The position numbers were made by a program, and so were the translations under genes. From assembly GCF_030700285.1 (NCBI RefSeq), contig NZ_JAUYZJ010000033.1, positions 1 through 60,081 on the forward strand: 60,081 bases of DNA. Reading direction: 5' to 3'. The notes beneath the pieces were generated by a model. That model did no database searches. It saw nothing but the letters and a program-made list of their open reading frames with translations, and was not told the origin of the DNA. The first letter of the stretch is position 1, and each line of letters begins with the position of its first letter. This stretch comes from Methylobacterium sp. NEAU K. GTDB taxonomy: Bacteria > Pseudomonadota > Alphaproteobacteria > Rhizobiales > Beijerinckiaceae. Below, in pieces: positions 40,082-51,401 of the stretch.

Positions 40082-41518
40082 GTGGCGACAAGCAAGATGC
40101 CTAAGCCCGTCCCGACAGGGGTAAGCGGGCTGAATGAAATCTTGCGCGGTGGATTTCCGCCCTCGAACCTCTACTTGCTGCAAGGGGCCCCCGGTGCAGG
40201 CAAGACCACCGCGGCCCTTCAGTTCCTACTGGCCGGGGTCGAGGCTGGCGAGCGGTGCATCTATGTGAGCCTGTCGCAAACCGCAGCGGAGCTCGAATCG
40301 ATCGCCCTCTCACACGGATGGAGTCTGAACGGTATTCGGGTCGAAGAATTGTCTGCCTCGGACGCAGTCAATGGCGCGGCCGACCAGACGATCTTTCAGA
40401 CTGCAGAATTGCGCTTGGACGAAACGCGCCAGGCGATCGAACGGGCCATTGAAGAGCACAAGCCCAGTCGTCTCGTTTACGACTCGCTGCTGGAGATCAG
40501 GCTGATCACGGGTGATACACCCCGCTTCCGTCGCGAACTGATCGGTTTCAAGGCCTTCCTGGCTAAACGCAACGTGGTCGCCCTATTGCTCGACACACAG
40601 AACGGCCAAGGCGTGACTGGCGAAGAAGTCGAGGGTATCGCCCACGGTGTGATCCGCTTTGACAAGTCGCTTGAGGAGTACGGCGCAGTTCGTCGGCGGA
40701 TTGAGGTCAGCAAGATGCGCGGCGTGCCGATCGCCGATGGTTATCACGATATGGCGATCCGCGAAGGGCAGGGCGTCGTCGTGTTTCCACGCATCGTGCC
40801 GGGCGCGGCGAGGGAGTCCATCAAACCGGAACTCATCAAATCCGGTGTCGATACTCTCGATGAGATGTTCGGTGGCGGCCAGGAGGCAGGAACGACGACG
40901 CTGGTCATCGGCCAGTCCGGCACCGGCAAGTCCACGATGGCCTCGCTGTACTCGACGGCCGCGTTGAAGCGTGGCGAGAGCGTAGCATTATTTTTGTTCG
41001 AGGAGCGACTGGAAACCTTTTTCCGGCGCTCGGAGGGCCTGGGCATGAATTTGCGCCAGTTCCATGAGAATGGTCAGCTCATCATTCGCGATTTCAATCC
41101 GAACGAGATCTCACCAGGCGAATTCGCACAAATCGTTCAAGAAATTGTCACGCAGGACAACAGCCGCGTCGTCGTGATCGACAGTTTCACCGGCTATCTC
41201 AACTCGCTTCCCCATCGCGAAAAGGCAGTCCGCGATATCCAGGCATTGCTCAAATATCTCGCGCGGGCGGGTGTATTGACGATGCTGATCGTCGCCCAAC
41301 ACGGTCTCCTGGGCCAAAACGTCGGGATCGACGTCGATGTCAGCTTTCTTGGCGACACTGTTCTACTCCTCCGGATTACGGAGCACGATGGCCGACTACG
41401 GCGGAATATCACCGTGGTGAAGAAACGGCATGGGCCCCATGACCTCGACGTCCATGAACTCTTCATCAGGAGTTCGGGAGTGACCGTCGTCCCCTACAAC
41501 CCGCTTCCGGAAGCGTGA
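40082..41518 (+). CDS. KaiC-type double-domain ATPase (circadian-clock family)
   Basis: The 478-residue product has two RecA-like domains. CI (residues 1-240) has Walker A GAPGAGKTT (35-43) and CII (245-478) has GQSGTGKST (277-285). In cyanobacterial KaiC each domain has a catalytic Glu pair after Walker A. Here CII keeps it (FEER, 307-308), but CI reads VSLSQT, so the pair is Ser65-Gln66. At the CII autophosphorylation site the serine of the S-T pair seems kept (Ser421) while the threonine is Phe. Hence a kinase-type CII with a CI likely poor in hydrolysis. It overlaps the next gene by four bases (GTGA). No kaiA or kaiB is nearby. The start is GTG 40082. Confidence 0.9.
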   Translation: MATSKMPKPVPTGVSGLNEILRGGFPPSNLYLLQGAPGAGKTTAALQFLLAGVEAGERCIYVSLSQTAAELESIALSHGWSLNGIRVEELSASDAVNGAADQTIFQTAELRLDETRQAIERAIEEHKPSRLVYDSLLEIRLITGDTPRFRRELIGFKAFLAKRNVVALLLDTQNGQGVTGEEVEGIAHGVIRFDKSLEEYGAVRRRIEVSKMRGVPIADGYHDMAIREGQGVVVFPRIVPGAARESIKPELIKSGVDTLDEMFGGGQEAGTTTLVIGQSGTGKSTMASLYSTAALKRGESVALFLFEERLETFFRRSEGLGMNLRQFHENGQLIIRDFNPNEISPGEFAQIVQEIVTQDNSRVVVIDSFTGYLNSLPHREKAVRDIQALLKYLARAGVLTMLIVAQHGLLGQNVGIDVDVSFLGDTVLLLRITEHDGRLRRNITVVKKRHGPHDLDVHELFIRSSGVTVVPYNPLPEA

Positions 41519-42564
41519 GCGATCTGGGTTTCGAGGATCTCTCGGCGCTGGATCACGTGCTGGTCCTGGCGCCTTATCGCAAAGACGCGATCTACCTCGG
41601 CCGTCTGCTGTCCGAGCACGGCATTCGTGTCGAGACAGCGTCCGGCATCGACGACATCGTGGCCCAACTCGCAACTCTGCCTGGAGTTTTGGTCACGACG
41701 CATGAAGCCCTGACGCCTGCCGTCTTGAAAGCGGTCGCGGTCCATTTGCGGTCCCAGCCCGCTTGGTCGGAAATGCCCATCGTCGTGCTGCTCGATCGTG
41801 CCTCTCCGAACGCACGCATGCGCGCAGAACTGAGCCGAGCATGGCCACGGGCCCGACAACTCTTCTATCAACGGCCCGTCACGCCTGTGGAACTGGTCAG
41901 CGGAGTCCAGTCTGCTTTGTTGGCCCGCCTTCGGCAACGCGACGTGCGGGACCATATCGCACGTGAGATCGAATTGCGGCGCGAGTTAAACCATCGGGTC
42001 AAGAATATCCTCGCCAGCGTCACATCGATCTTCGAGATGACCCGCCGGGGCGCAACATCGATAGAAGAATTTGCCGAGGACTTCAGGGGGCGCCTTGGCG
42101 CACTGGCCAAGGTCCATTCTGCGGTCTTCCATGCGGCCGGCGAAATCGTACCGGTCCAGGAGATCGCCGATATCACATTCAGCCCCTATCGACTGACCGG
42201 CGAGGATCGGATCACAGCGCGCGGGCCTACCGTCATGCTGCACCGGGAAGCCGGAACGACGTTGGCGCTGTGCCTCCATGAATTGACAACCAACGCAATC
42301 AAGTACGGTGCCTTATCGAAAGCTGAAGGGCGGGTGCTTCTCGAATGGACGGTTTCGGATGACGAGCCGCGCGAGCTGTCGATAAGCTGGCGCGAGAGCA
42401 ACGGACCGCCCGTCACGGAGCCGGTGCGTGCCGGCTATGGGACCCGCTACCTGCGTGCCGCCCTGACGGGAATGTTCGGACAAAAGCCTGTGATTGCCTT
42501 CCATCCCGAAGGTCTGCGGTGCGAAGCGCGCGGCTCCTTAGCGCGAGTGTCCTGCAACCAATAG
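41515..42564 (+). CDS. HWE-family histidine kinase with receiver-like N-terminus
   Basis: The 349-residue product lacks membrane helices and a PAS domain. Residues 10-140 look like a receiver fold (VLVLAPYRKDAIYLGRLLSE, MPIVVLLD, YQRPVTPVELVSG), but the phospho-acceptor position is in GVLVTTHEAL, with no aspartate. The kinase part has the phospho-histidine in RELNHRVKNI (His160), the N box LHELTTNAIKYGA, and the W-x-E motif SWRESNGPPV (Trp292, Glu294) that defines the HWE family. It is translationally coupled to the kaiC-like gene and followed by a response regulator after 42 bases. Confidence 0.9.
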   Translation: MSDLGFEDLSALDHVLVLAPYRKDAIYLGRLLSEHGIRVETASGIDDIVAQLATLPGVLVTTHEALTPAVLKAVAVHLRSQPAWSEMPIVVLLDRASPNARMRAELSRAWPRARQLFYQRPVTPVELVSGVQSALLARLRQRDVRDHIAREIELRRELNHRVKNILASVTSIFEMTRRGATSIEEFAEDFRGRLGALAKVHSAVFHAAGEIVPVQEIADITFSPYRLTGEDRITARGPTVMLHREAGTTLALCLHELTTNAIKYGALSKAEGRVLLEWTVSDDEPRELSISWRESNGPPVTEPVRAGYGTRYLRAALTGMFGQKPVIAFHPEGLRCEARGSLARVSCNQ

Positions 42565-42606
42565 ATCTATGCCGCGCCCGCAATCTATCAGTCTAGAGAA
42601 ATATTT

Positions 42607-42972
42607 TTGGCGAATCGCATGCGTATTTTCTGCCTTGAAGACAATGCCCTCATCGTATTTCATATCGAGCAATTGCTCGAAGATTTGGGCCACGTATTTG
42701 TAGGCGCTCTGGAAAGCTTCGCCGATCTTAAGGAAAATTTTTCGGATCTCGAGTTTGACGGCGCGTTGGTTGACATTGATCTTACCGATGGGCGTACCGG
42801 CCCGTCGGCCGCCGCCTGGCTCTTGGAGCGCGGCATTCCAACAATTTTCATTACTGGACAAGAACAAATTGCGGATCAACATCGCGACATATCGATTGCA
42901 ATCATCGGTAAGCCGATTTCGCAGTTGGACTTCGCGCAAAAAATGGCGCTCTTCCCCTTGGGAAATGAATGA
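42607..42972 (+). CDS. Single-domain response regulator
   Basis: The 121-residue product is one receiver domain with no output domain. The acidic pair is in FCLEDNALIV, the phospho-acceptor is Asp56 in ALVDIDLTDG, Thr83 is in TIFITGQE and Lys102 in IIGKPIS. It is the likely target of the kinase just upstream. The start may be TTG 42607 or ATG 42619. GC content at third positions is clearly lower than in the housekeeping genes, consistent with acquisition or a different evolutionary pace. Confidence 0.88.
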   Translation: MANRMRIFCLEDNALIVFHIEQLLEDLGHVFVGALESFADLKENFSDLEFDGALVDIDLTDGRTGPSAAAWLLERGIPTIFITGQEQIADQHRDISIAIIGKPISQLDFAQKMALFPLGNE

Positions 42973-43626
42973 TATCCGATTTTGAATTTCGGAAATCGTA
43001 AGAAAACATCTCCCTAGAAATCCAACCCGCGAACGATGGCGCTCAATCGGAGCTGGCCTCACAGTTTTGATGCTTCAGCATGAATCGATATCGCGTAACG
43101 CTTATTTTCCCCGAGGCCCGATGCTCATTCGCATTTCATAACGCCCGCATTACAGTGAAAGGAAAAGGATCGTTCAATCTGCTGGAGCGGTACGCTCGGA
43201 TTTTCACGGCGCCAGCATCGACAATTGCTCTGAAAAAGCTGTCGGGCTTTCAAATGCCGACAGATCACGCGCGATCGAAGGCTGAGAGCGCCTCACAAGA
43301 TTTCCGCTGCGCCGTCGTACCCCCAGAGAGAACGCCCCGGTGATCGCGAGTTTTGTGAATGGCTCTGAGAACGCATCTGCTTCTAACTCTCGCATGTTCG
43401 AAAGCTGGCATTCTGCGTTCGATCTATAGCAGCCGAGTTCGGGTGATTTTGGAATGTCCGCTTTCTGGAAGCTGCTCCGGGTAGCCGGATGGCGGTTAAT
43501 GCCGTAGGCCCGCTTACCGGCCAGGAACCAAGGTCCGGTCGTGGCGCGATGCTTGCGCTCTGTGTGATGCTCGAGGCGCGCAGCTTGACGGCGTAGTCGG
43601 GCTGCGACCGCCTGCGGCACCGGTCC
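42973..43626. other. Intergenic stretch after the response regulator
   Basis: About 650 bases with lower GC at its start. Several open frames on both strands have no ribosome binding site or domain. I see nothing that I can name. Confidence 0.45.
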
Positions 43627-44943
43627 TCACGCGTCCGGGATCCAGATGCCGTGGAAGCCCTGCGGCACACGCCGCGGCAGGCGCACTCGCGCCAGGGGCT
43701 CGGCCGCCACGTCCGCCGCCTCCAGGATCACGAGGTCGCTTGCCCCGCGAACTTGGTCATAGACGAACCCCATCAACCAGCCGTCATCCGAGCCGCCGGA
43801 CACGTGGGCGAACTCACTCGGGATGCCGTCGACGAACACGTGCGTCGCGTCCTGACCCCGGGTGAGATCGTAGCGCACCAAAGCGCCGTTGCGGGCCTCG
43901 TCTTCGCCCGAGCCGGCCCCGGTCTGCACCGCGTAGAGCACGTTATGCTCCAGCCCCGTGCGTCGCGCGTCGATGCGCGGAAACTCGATCGCGCGATCGT
44001 CCAGATCCGTCTCCTGCGCGCGCTCCGCCCCAGGGCAAACACGCCAGCGCCTCAACCGCGCACGCTCGAAGCGCGAGGTGGAGGGGCCGCCGCGCCACAG
44101 CTCGGGGTACCACGCCACGTCCAGCACCAGCGTCCCATCCGCCTCCTCGTAGGCGTTGCCGACATGAAAGACGTAGCCGGGCCCGACCGCGACCCAGCGG
44201 ATAGCCTCGGCCCCCGCGCCGCGCGGTAGCACGCCGAGACGGGGCGCATGCACATCGCTCCAGGTGAACGGCATCGTGCCGCGCATCGCCAATCCCAGGT
44301 CGAACACCACCGGCAGGTCCATGAACACAACGTGCCCACGCGTGAGGGCGAAGTCATGCATCATCACGGGCGCGGGCAGCGGCAGGGCTGAGCTGCGCAC
44401 CAGCGTGCCAGCGGCGTCGGCGACGTGGTAGGTCAGGTAGGGAGGCCGCGGGCTGTAACCGAAGAAGTGCAGCTCGCCCGTCTCAGGGCAGATCTTCGGG
44501 TGGGCCGTGAACGGCGTCGTCAGACGCCCGCCGAAATCCTCGTAGCCCAGAGTCTCGAGCTCGGGCCCGATCCGCATCGGCAGGGCGTTCTCGACGAGCG
44601 CGAAGGTGCGCCCGGCATGGGCCACGACGCTGGTGTTGGCGACGCTGCCGCGCAGGTCGAGCGGGTTGCCGGAGTCACAGCCCTCGAAGTGCGGCGTGCG
44701 CACCCAACGGTTGCGGTACCATTCGGCGCGGCCGTCGCGTAGCGCGACGCCGTGGATCATGCCGTCGCCGAGGAACCAGTGGCCGGAATGGCCGTCGCGA
44801 GGATTGGCGCCGTTGCGGGCGTAGAGGCCGCGAAGCTCAGGCGGCACCGCGCCTTCGACCTCGAGCGCAAAGCTGGTGACCTCCTCCTGCACGGGGGCGA
44901 AGTTGCCGTCGAGCCAGTAGGGTGCCGCCTCGACCTCGGGCAT
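43627..44943 (-). CDS. Carotenoid cleavage oxygenase / lignostilbene dioxygenase family
   Basis: The family cleaves carotenoid or stilbene double bonds with O2 and a non-heme Fe(II) held by four histidines. The 438-residue product shows all four: TAHPKICPETG, MMHDFALT, YVFHVGNAYEE and the terminal GFHGIWIPDA. The YARNGANPRDGHSGHWFLGDGMIHG opening is typical. The ATG at 44943 was chosen by family length; upstream frame is open but non-coding. The substrate is unknown; no carotenoid gene is nearby. Confidence 0.93.
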   Translation of the reverse strand: MPEVEAAPYWLDGNFAPVQEEVTSFALEVEGAVPPELRGLYARNGANPRDGHSGHWFLGDGMIHGVALRDGRAEWYRNRWVRTPHFEGCDSGNPLDLRGSVANTSVVAHAGRTFALVENALPMRIGPELETLGYEDFGGRLTTPFTAHPKICPETGELHFFGYSPRPPYLTYHVADAAGTLVRSSALPLPAPVMMHDFALTRGHVVFMDLPVVFDLGLAMRGTMPFTWSDVHAPRLGVLPRGAGAEAIRWVAVGPGYVFHVGNAYEEADGTLVLDVAWYPELWRGGPSTSRFERARLRRWRVCPGAERAQETDLDDRAIEFPRIDARRTGLEHNVLYAVQTGAGSGEDEARNGALVRYDLTRGQDATHVFVDGIPSEFAHVSGGSDDGWLMGFVYDQVRGASDLVILEAADVAAEPLARVRLPRRVPQGFHGIWIPDA

Positions 44944-45824
44944 CGGCGTCTCCGTATCGTGCTGTCCGTCCCTCGGAGTGCCGGATGCGCGAGGCGCATG
45001 CCTTGCCGCGGATACGAACGGGCTTCTCTTGCGACTGCGCGAGCCGGTCTGCGGCCTGCCGGCGGCCGGGCGCCCGGAACGCCGTCGTTCACCTGGGGAG
45101 ACATGGGCCCGCACACGAGCCTGTCGAGCGACCGGGAAAGAGGTTCCGGCTCGCGCGAGACCACGCTCGCCGCCGCCATGAGTCGGCACCGACGTCCCTA
45201 TCACCACCGTGCCCTCAAGACCCCTTTCCATCAGGAAAGCCTGGTGGTGCGGGCAGTCGGGCCCGAACCAGTCTCCTTGCGCGCATTCCCTGTCCGTGCG
45301 GAAAATACAGGGACGAGCTTCGGAAAAGCCAATCGCTGAGCAGATGTGCGCTGGATTGTCATGGTCGATCAGCTGCTTGGCGAGCCTTTCCCTACAAGGG
45401 TAAGCGGGGAAGGAAAACAGCGCATGCAGGGGATCGGCAATGGCCTGCAGGCGACGGCGTTTTCAGCATCGCGCGAACGCCCGAATCGAGGGATTACCGA
45501 AGCAGACCTTCCGGCCTGCGCCCATTGCCGCCACCCGGCCGACTCGGACGGCATCTCCGAATTGGACATGGTAGCAGCCCAGTTATCAGGGCTGGATCGC
45601 GCCGATAGCCGAAGGCGCCCATAAGCCAGTGCGGACGTTCTGGCCCATATTCGTCCGGGCCGGCTGCCGACAAGAAACATTCAAATTAATCTACCACCGC
45701 GAGCAGGCTGCCTCACCTTTCACGCCAGATGGATTAGAGCCTCCGCTTCTCAGCCTCCCAAATCGCCTCAGAACATCTGACGACGGACAATCCACCAGCA
45801 GGAAGGATGCGGCCGGAGCGACGC
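44944..45824. other. Gene-free stretch between oxygenase and SDR
   Basis: About 880 bases. All open frames are arginine/proline-rich or lack ribosome binding sites. I see no RNA gene, transposase relic or clear repeat. It must hold the oxygenase promoter near 45000. Confidence 0.45.
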
Positions 45825-46607
45825 TCAGTCCCGCCGGTCCCGGCGCAGGGTCTTGAGGCCGATGCCCGTCGCCTCGAAGCCGCCGTCGACGGCGAGCTGC
45901 TGGCCGGTGACGAAGGTGGCGCGCTCGGAGCAGAGGAAGACAATCGCTTCCGCGAGTTCCGTCTCCAGGCCGTAGCGCCCGAGGGGGACGGCGTCGTGGT
46001 AATCCGCGCGGATCTCGGGGCTGTGGACCGCCTTGGCCATCGCCGTGTCCACCGGGCCGGGGGCGACTGCGTTCACGCGGATCCCGAACTGCGCCAGCTC
46101 GACGGCCTGCTGCTTCGTGAGCTGCGCCAGCGCCGCCTTGCTGGTGCCGTAGGCCGTCCGCAGCGTCGAGGCGCGCAGGCCCGAGATCGAGGTGACGTTC
46201 ACGATCGCGCCGCCACGCTCGGCCAGGAGCGGGACGGCCGCCTGCGTGCACAGGAACGGCCCCGACAGGTTCACCGCAAGCACCTGCGACCAATCCTCGA
46301 ACGTGGTCTCCATCAGCGGCTTGAAGATCGCGATGCCGGCGTTGTTGACCAGCGCGTCGAGGCACCCGAACCGGTCGGCGACCTGCCGCACCGCCTCCGC
46401 CACCGCCCGCGGATCGGAGACATCCGCGGTCACCGCGAGCACCGATTCGGGACGGTCGAGCCGGACGGCCGCCGCCTCCACGCCCGGGCCGTCGATATCG
46501 AGGAGGGCGACGCGCCATCCTTCCGCGAGGAAGCGGGTCGCGGCGGCGAGCCCGATGCCGCGGGCCGCCCCCGTCACCAGCGCGGTCCGGTCCTTGGTGT
46601 CGCTCAT
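45825..46607 (-). CDS. Short-chain dehydrogenase/reductase
   Basis: The 260-residue product is a classical SDR: cofactor loop TGAARGIG, LVNNAGIA, catalytic serine in VTSISGLRAST, YGTSK with the Tyr and Lys, and the C-terminal FVTGQQLAVDGG. An aspartate at the end of beta-2 (VALLDIDGPG) favours NAD(H). The substrate cannot be told. The gene stands alone. Confidence 0.92.
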   Translation of the reverse strand: MSDTKDRTALVTGAARGIGLAAATRFLAEGWRVALLDIDGPGVEAAAVRLDRPESVLAVTADVSDPRAVAEAVRQVADRFGCLDALVNNAGIAIFKPLMETTFEDWSQVLAVNLSGPFLCTQAAVPLLAERGGAIVNVTSISGLRASTLRTAYGTSKAALAQLTKQQAVELAQFGIRVNAVAPGPVDTAMAKAVHSPEIRADYHDAVPLGRYGLETELAEAIVFLCSERATFVTGQQLAVDGGFEATGIGLKTLRRDRRD

Positions 46608-47223
46608 GTCCCGTCTCCGTCGGCGACGGCCGCGCTCCGGCGGCAGAAGGGATCTTCAGGCAGGCAGCAGCGCGGCCGCCGCGAGCGGGGCCGGATGGGC
46701 CTTCCTCGTCGTCACGCCGTCGCATTCCGAGGCGTGGTTTAATTGCTTATCGATGGTGCAGGCGAAACCGTGAAGATTCGGTGGAGATCAGGTCTGCCCG
46801 ATACAGGAGTTGCGGCGGCTGCGGCATCAAGCAAGCGGGAGAGATCGAAGACTCCATCCATAGCGCAAATCTCAAGTATAAATCTCAAAATCTGACCGCG
46901 CAAATAAATCGAAACGCCGGTAAAATTGCTAAAATAGCTGTCAATTCCGGCGATTCGTTCAGAAAAAACAGAAAGATATCTTCATCGTCGATCTTATAAG
47001 ATCAATCAAAGATCCGCACCGCAGTCTGAGCCCGATTGTCCTACGGTCGCTAAGCGCTCATCCCAGTCATTCGAGGACTCTGACACGCTTCGCCACAGCG
47101 GACATAGCGCGTGGCGGCGGACCGACTGGCTCATGCGCATAACGCCTGCAGTAAAGGACTTACACAAACATAACCAATTCTTGCGCCCATGGCGACGGAA
47201 TGACATGACGTATTTCGGCGTCG
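46608..47223. other. AT-richer gene-free stretch
   Basis: About 620 bases. The part at 46860-47000 is markedly AT-rich relative to the genes. Short frames there are Lys/Asn/Ser-rich and unlike real genes of this genome. It may hold the terminators and regulatory sequence of the sulfatase cluster's last gene. No RNA gene is evident. Confidence 0.45.
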
Positions 47224-48246
47224 TCAGAACTTAGCGGTGACCAGCTTGGGTTCCGCGACGGGCTTCGGAGGTACCACCCAAAGCGGCGCTGATATCGTCA
47301 AATAGGTTGCCGTACCGGCAAAACGATTCGCAACGGCGAACTCGCGCAAGACCCTCACGTTCGTGGAAACGGGGATCTCGCCGACTTGGAAGGTGTAGCC
47401 GATCTGGCCACCCAGAGCCGTGACCCGGCCCTTGAAGGGGCCGACTTTGTCGCCTCGCCCGCTATCCCCCGTCAGCTGGTCATAGAAGTACCCGACGAGT
47501 CCCACCGATAACTCCTTGCTCAGATACTTCGACGCCGACCATTCCAGATGGAATTCGGTGCCCGTGAGATACTGTGTCGCCGGATTGATCCAGTTGAAGG
47601 TGATGCCCGGCACCACCGAGAGCTCGTAGCCGAGAGCGGGGTCGAGGTAGGTCAGCGCCCCGGAGAGATCGAACGCCGGGCGATTGAGCGCGATGTTGGA
47701 GAGCTGCCCGGTTTCGTAGGAACCGGACGGAACCACCCCAAGGGCCGTCACGCTCCAGTGGAGGTTGCCGGAGTGCCAGCCCACGAAGGAGGCGAGATAG
47801 ATGTCGCCGACGTTGAACACGGCGTCCCGCTCGCGCCCACTGACGATCCGGTCGATCCGGGGCGACGAGAGCACCGCCCCAGCGCTCACGTTGGGCGTCC
47901 CGAACGGAACGGTGATGGAGAAGCCGAGGTTACCGCCCAGGATCTCGATCGGCGTGACCCAGATCGGTGTCACGAAGTTCGCACTGATATCGAGTTTGAC
48001 ATTCGCAGCGACGACGCCGCCATTCTGGAAAGTGCGGCCGCCCCCAAGATTACCCTGATAGAAGTATGTCTCGCTCTCGAAGTAGAAACCCGGTGGCGGG
48101 ATTACGCCCGCGAGTGGCCCACGGTTGCCGAGAACATAAACACCTTGCGCGCCCTCCGCAGCGTGGCCTTTACCCAGGAGCACCAGACTCATTGTCATAG
48201 CGAACGCCAGCACAACGAGCCAATTCGGTCGATTTGTACTGCGCAT
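47224..48246 (-). CDS. Outer-membrane channel, 'MetA-pathway of phenol degradation' type
   Basis: The 340-residue product has a signal peptide (LVVLAFAMTMSLVLLGKGHA) and a beta-barrel pattern: GPLAGVIPPPGFYFESETYF, NLGFSITVPFGTP, GDIYLASFVGWHSGNLHW, LSVGLVGYFYDQLTGDSG, and GGQIGYTF. This matches the family often annotated as putative MetA-pathway phenol-degradation or SphA-like transporters. It ends in the aromatic LVTAKF. It lies downstream of the arylsulfatase on the same strand with a 49-base gap, so it may take up aromatic sulfate esters or release products. Confidence 0.8.
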   Translation of the reverse strand: MRSTNRPNWLVVLAFAMTMSLVLLGKGHAAEGAQGVYVLGNRGPLAGVIPPPGFYFESETYFYQGNLGGGRTFQNGGVVAANVKLDISANFVTPIWVTPIEILGGNLGFSITVPFGTPNVSAGAVLSSPRIDRIVSGRERDAVFNVGDIYLASFVGWHSGNLHWSVTALGVVPSGSYETGQLSNIALNRPAFDLSGALTYLDPALGYELSVVPGITFNWINPATQYLTGTEFHLEWSASKYLSKELSVGLVGYFYDQLTGDSGRGDKVGPFKGRVTALGGQIGYTFQVGEIPVSTNVRVLREFAVANRFAGTATYLTISAPLWVVPPKPVAEPKLVTAKF

Positions 48247-48295
48247 AGCGCCCTCCGATTTGGAAAATATAGCTACAGTACCTAATCGTTACTAC

Positions 48296-49989
<1,694 letters not shown>

Positions 49990-49993
<4 letters not shown>

Positions 49994-50982
49994 GACCGGT
50001 TCCTCTCTCTCAGGACGCACCTGAAGCCGACGTGGCTCATTGAGGTGTCGACCGGTTGCGCGTGGCGGGCCGCGGGGCGATAGCGGCGGCAGTAATTCGG
50101 CGCGCAGAGGTGCGAGCCGCCCTTCACAACCTTGCAGGGGATCCGGACCTGCGGATTGCGCGGGTCGAAGCTGTCCTCCGCGCGCCCGCCATGCGGGTTC
50201 CGAGGGACGCAACAGGCCTTCAAGGCATCGGCCGGATGCGCCGATCCGTACCAGTCGGACGTCCATTCCCAGACATTGCCGATCATGTCGAAGAGCCCGT
50301 AGCCGTTCGGGGGGAACGAGCCGACTGGCGTGGTGCGCTTATAGGTGCGGGGGGCGGTGTTGAGGTGGGGGAAGTCGCCTTGCCAGGTGTTGGCCATCAG
50401 GCGTCCTGCGGGCGAAAATACATCACCCCAGGCGTACTCCGCGCCATCGAGGCCACCGCGGGCCGCAAACTCCCACTCAGCCTCGGTCGGCAGTCCCTTG
50501 CCCGCCCAGGCGGCGTAGGCCTCGACGTCACGTAGCGCGACGTGCACGACAGGATGGTCGTCGAGGCCCTTGATCGAGCTACCCGGTCCGTAGGGATGCC
50601 GCCAGTTCGCCCCCCGCACAAAAGTCCACCATCGGGTCCAGTCGCGCATGTCGCCGGGCTGTCGTGGCGGTGAGAAGGCGAGCGAGCCGGCGTAGAGCAT
50701 GTCGGGTTGCGCGCCCGGATAGTCCTTGGGATCAGGAGGGCTCTCCGCGACGGTCCGGTAGCCGGTCGCGCGGACGAAGTCTCTGAAGCGGCGGTTGGTG
50801 ACCGGGGCCTCGTCGATCCAGAAGCCGTCTACGGTTACACGGTGGGCGGGCGCTTCCTCGGGATAGTGCACATCTGACCCCATGCGGAACGTCCCGCCTG
50901 GTATCCAGCACATGCCCCGGCGAACATCTGGCATCGTCGCGGGAACAGGCCGGTTAATCGCACTCGACGAAGCACCAGCCAT
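49990..50982 (-). CDS. Formylglycine-generating enzyme (sulfatase maturase)
   Basis: FGE oxidises the active-site cysteine of sulfatases to formylglycine with O2 and Cu(I). The 330-residue product has MCWIPGGTFRMGSDVHYPEEAP, ALRDVEAYAAWAGKGLPTEAEWEFAARGG, MIGNVWEWTSDWY, and the two copper-binding active-site cysteines in SHLCAPNYCRRYR (Cys293 and Cys298), followed by SHVGFRC. This is a canonical aerobic FGE and not just a FGE-fold domain. The start is ATG 50982. It heads the operon with the arylsulfatase. Confidence 0.95.
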
Positions 50983-51098
50983 CTCGTGTTCCTGTCGGAC
51001 GTGAATAGATATTTCCTGCCAAGAACAAAATCGAATTTTTCAAAACTATCTAAATTAACTGCAATATTGGCACGGTCCACAGATATAATAAGAAATAA

Positions 51099-51401
51099 TT
51101 ACATCTGAATGCAAGTCAGCAATGCGACGTAACTAGGCGGTCCGCCGATGCTCACTTCCTGAATGCAGGCTTTACGGCGCTGGGCTTTGAAACCGGCCCA
51201 TTGCTGCTCAAGCTGTGTCCGGGCCAGTGTCTCATCGTGAATACAGCCCTGATCGGTAGTCCGGGCGCTCTGACCGAGTGATGGCGCCTCGCCGCAGATT
51301 GCCTTGATGTTGAAGCGCGGCACCTCGTCGGCTTGGACAGCCGTGGCAGCGAGAAGCGGCAAGACCAGCAGGCACAGTGGCTTCAACATCTGCCGTCCCA
51401 T
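51099..51401 (-). CDS. Small secreted four-cysteine protein of unknown function
   Basis: The 100-residue product has a signal peptide (LCLLVLPLLAATAVQA) and a mature part with FNIKAICGEAPSL, DQGCIHDETLAR, RRKACIQEVS and YVALLTCIQM, that is four cysteines. The start is ATG 51401 or 51389. This arrangement is a common short protein type in methylobacteria (recollection), with no known role. It lies alone upstream of the FGE gene on the same strand. Confidence 0.65.
   Translation of the reverse strand: MGRQMLKPLCLLVLPLLAATAVQADEVPRFNIKAICGEAPSLGQSARTTDQGCIHDETLARTQLEQQWAGFKAQRRKACIQEVSIGGPPSYVALLTCIQM

Noticed and set aside
42538..43062. A 174-codon minus-strand frame antisense to the receiver gene
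   Set aside because: The plus strand has all conserved receiver residues; the minus frame has no recognisable feature.
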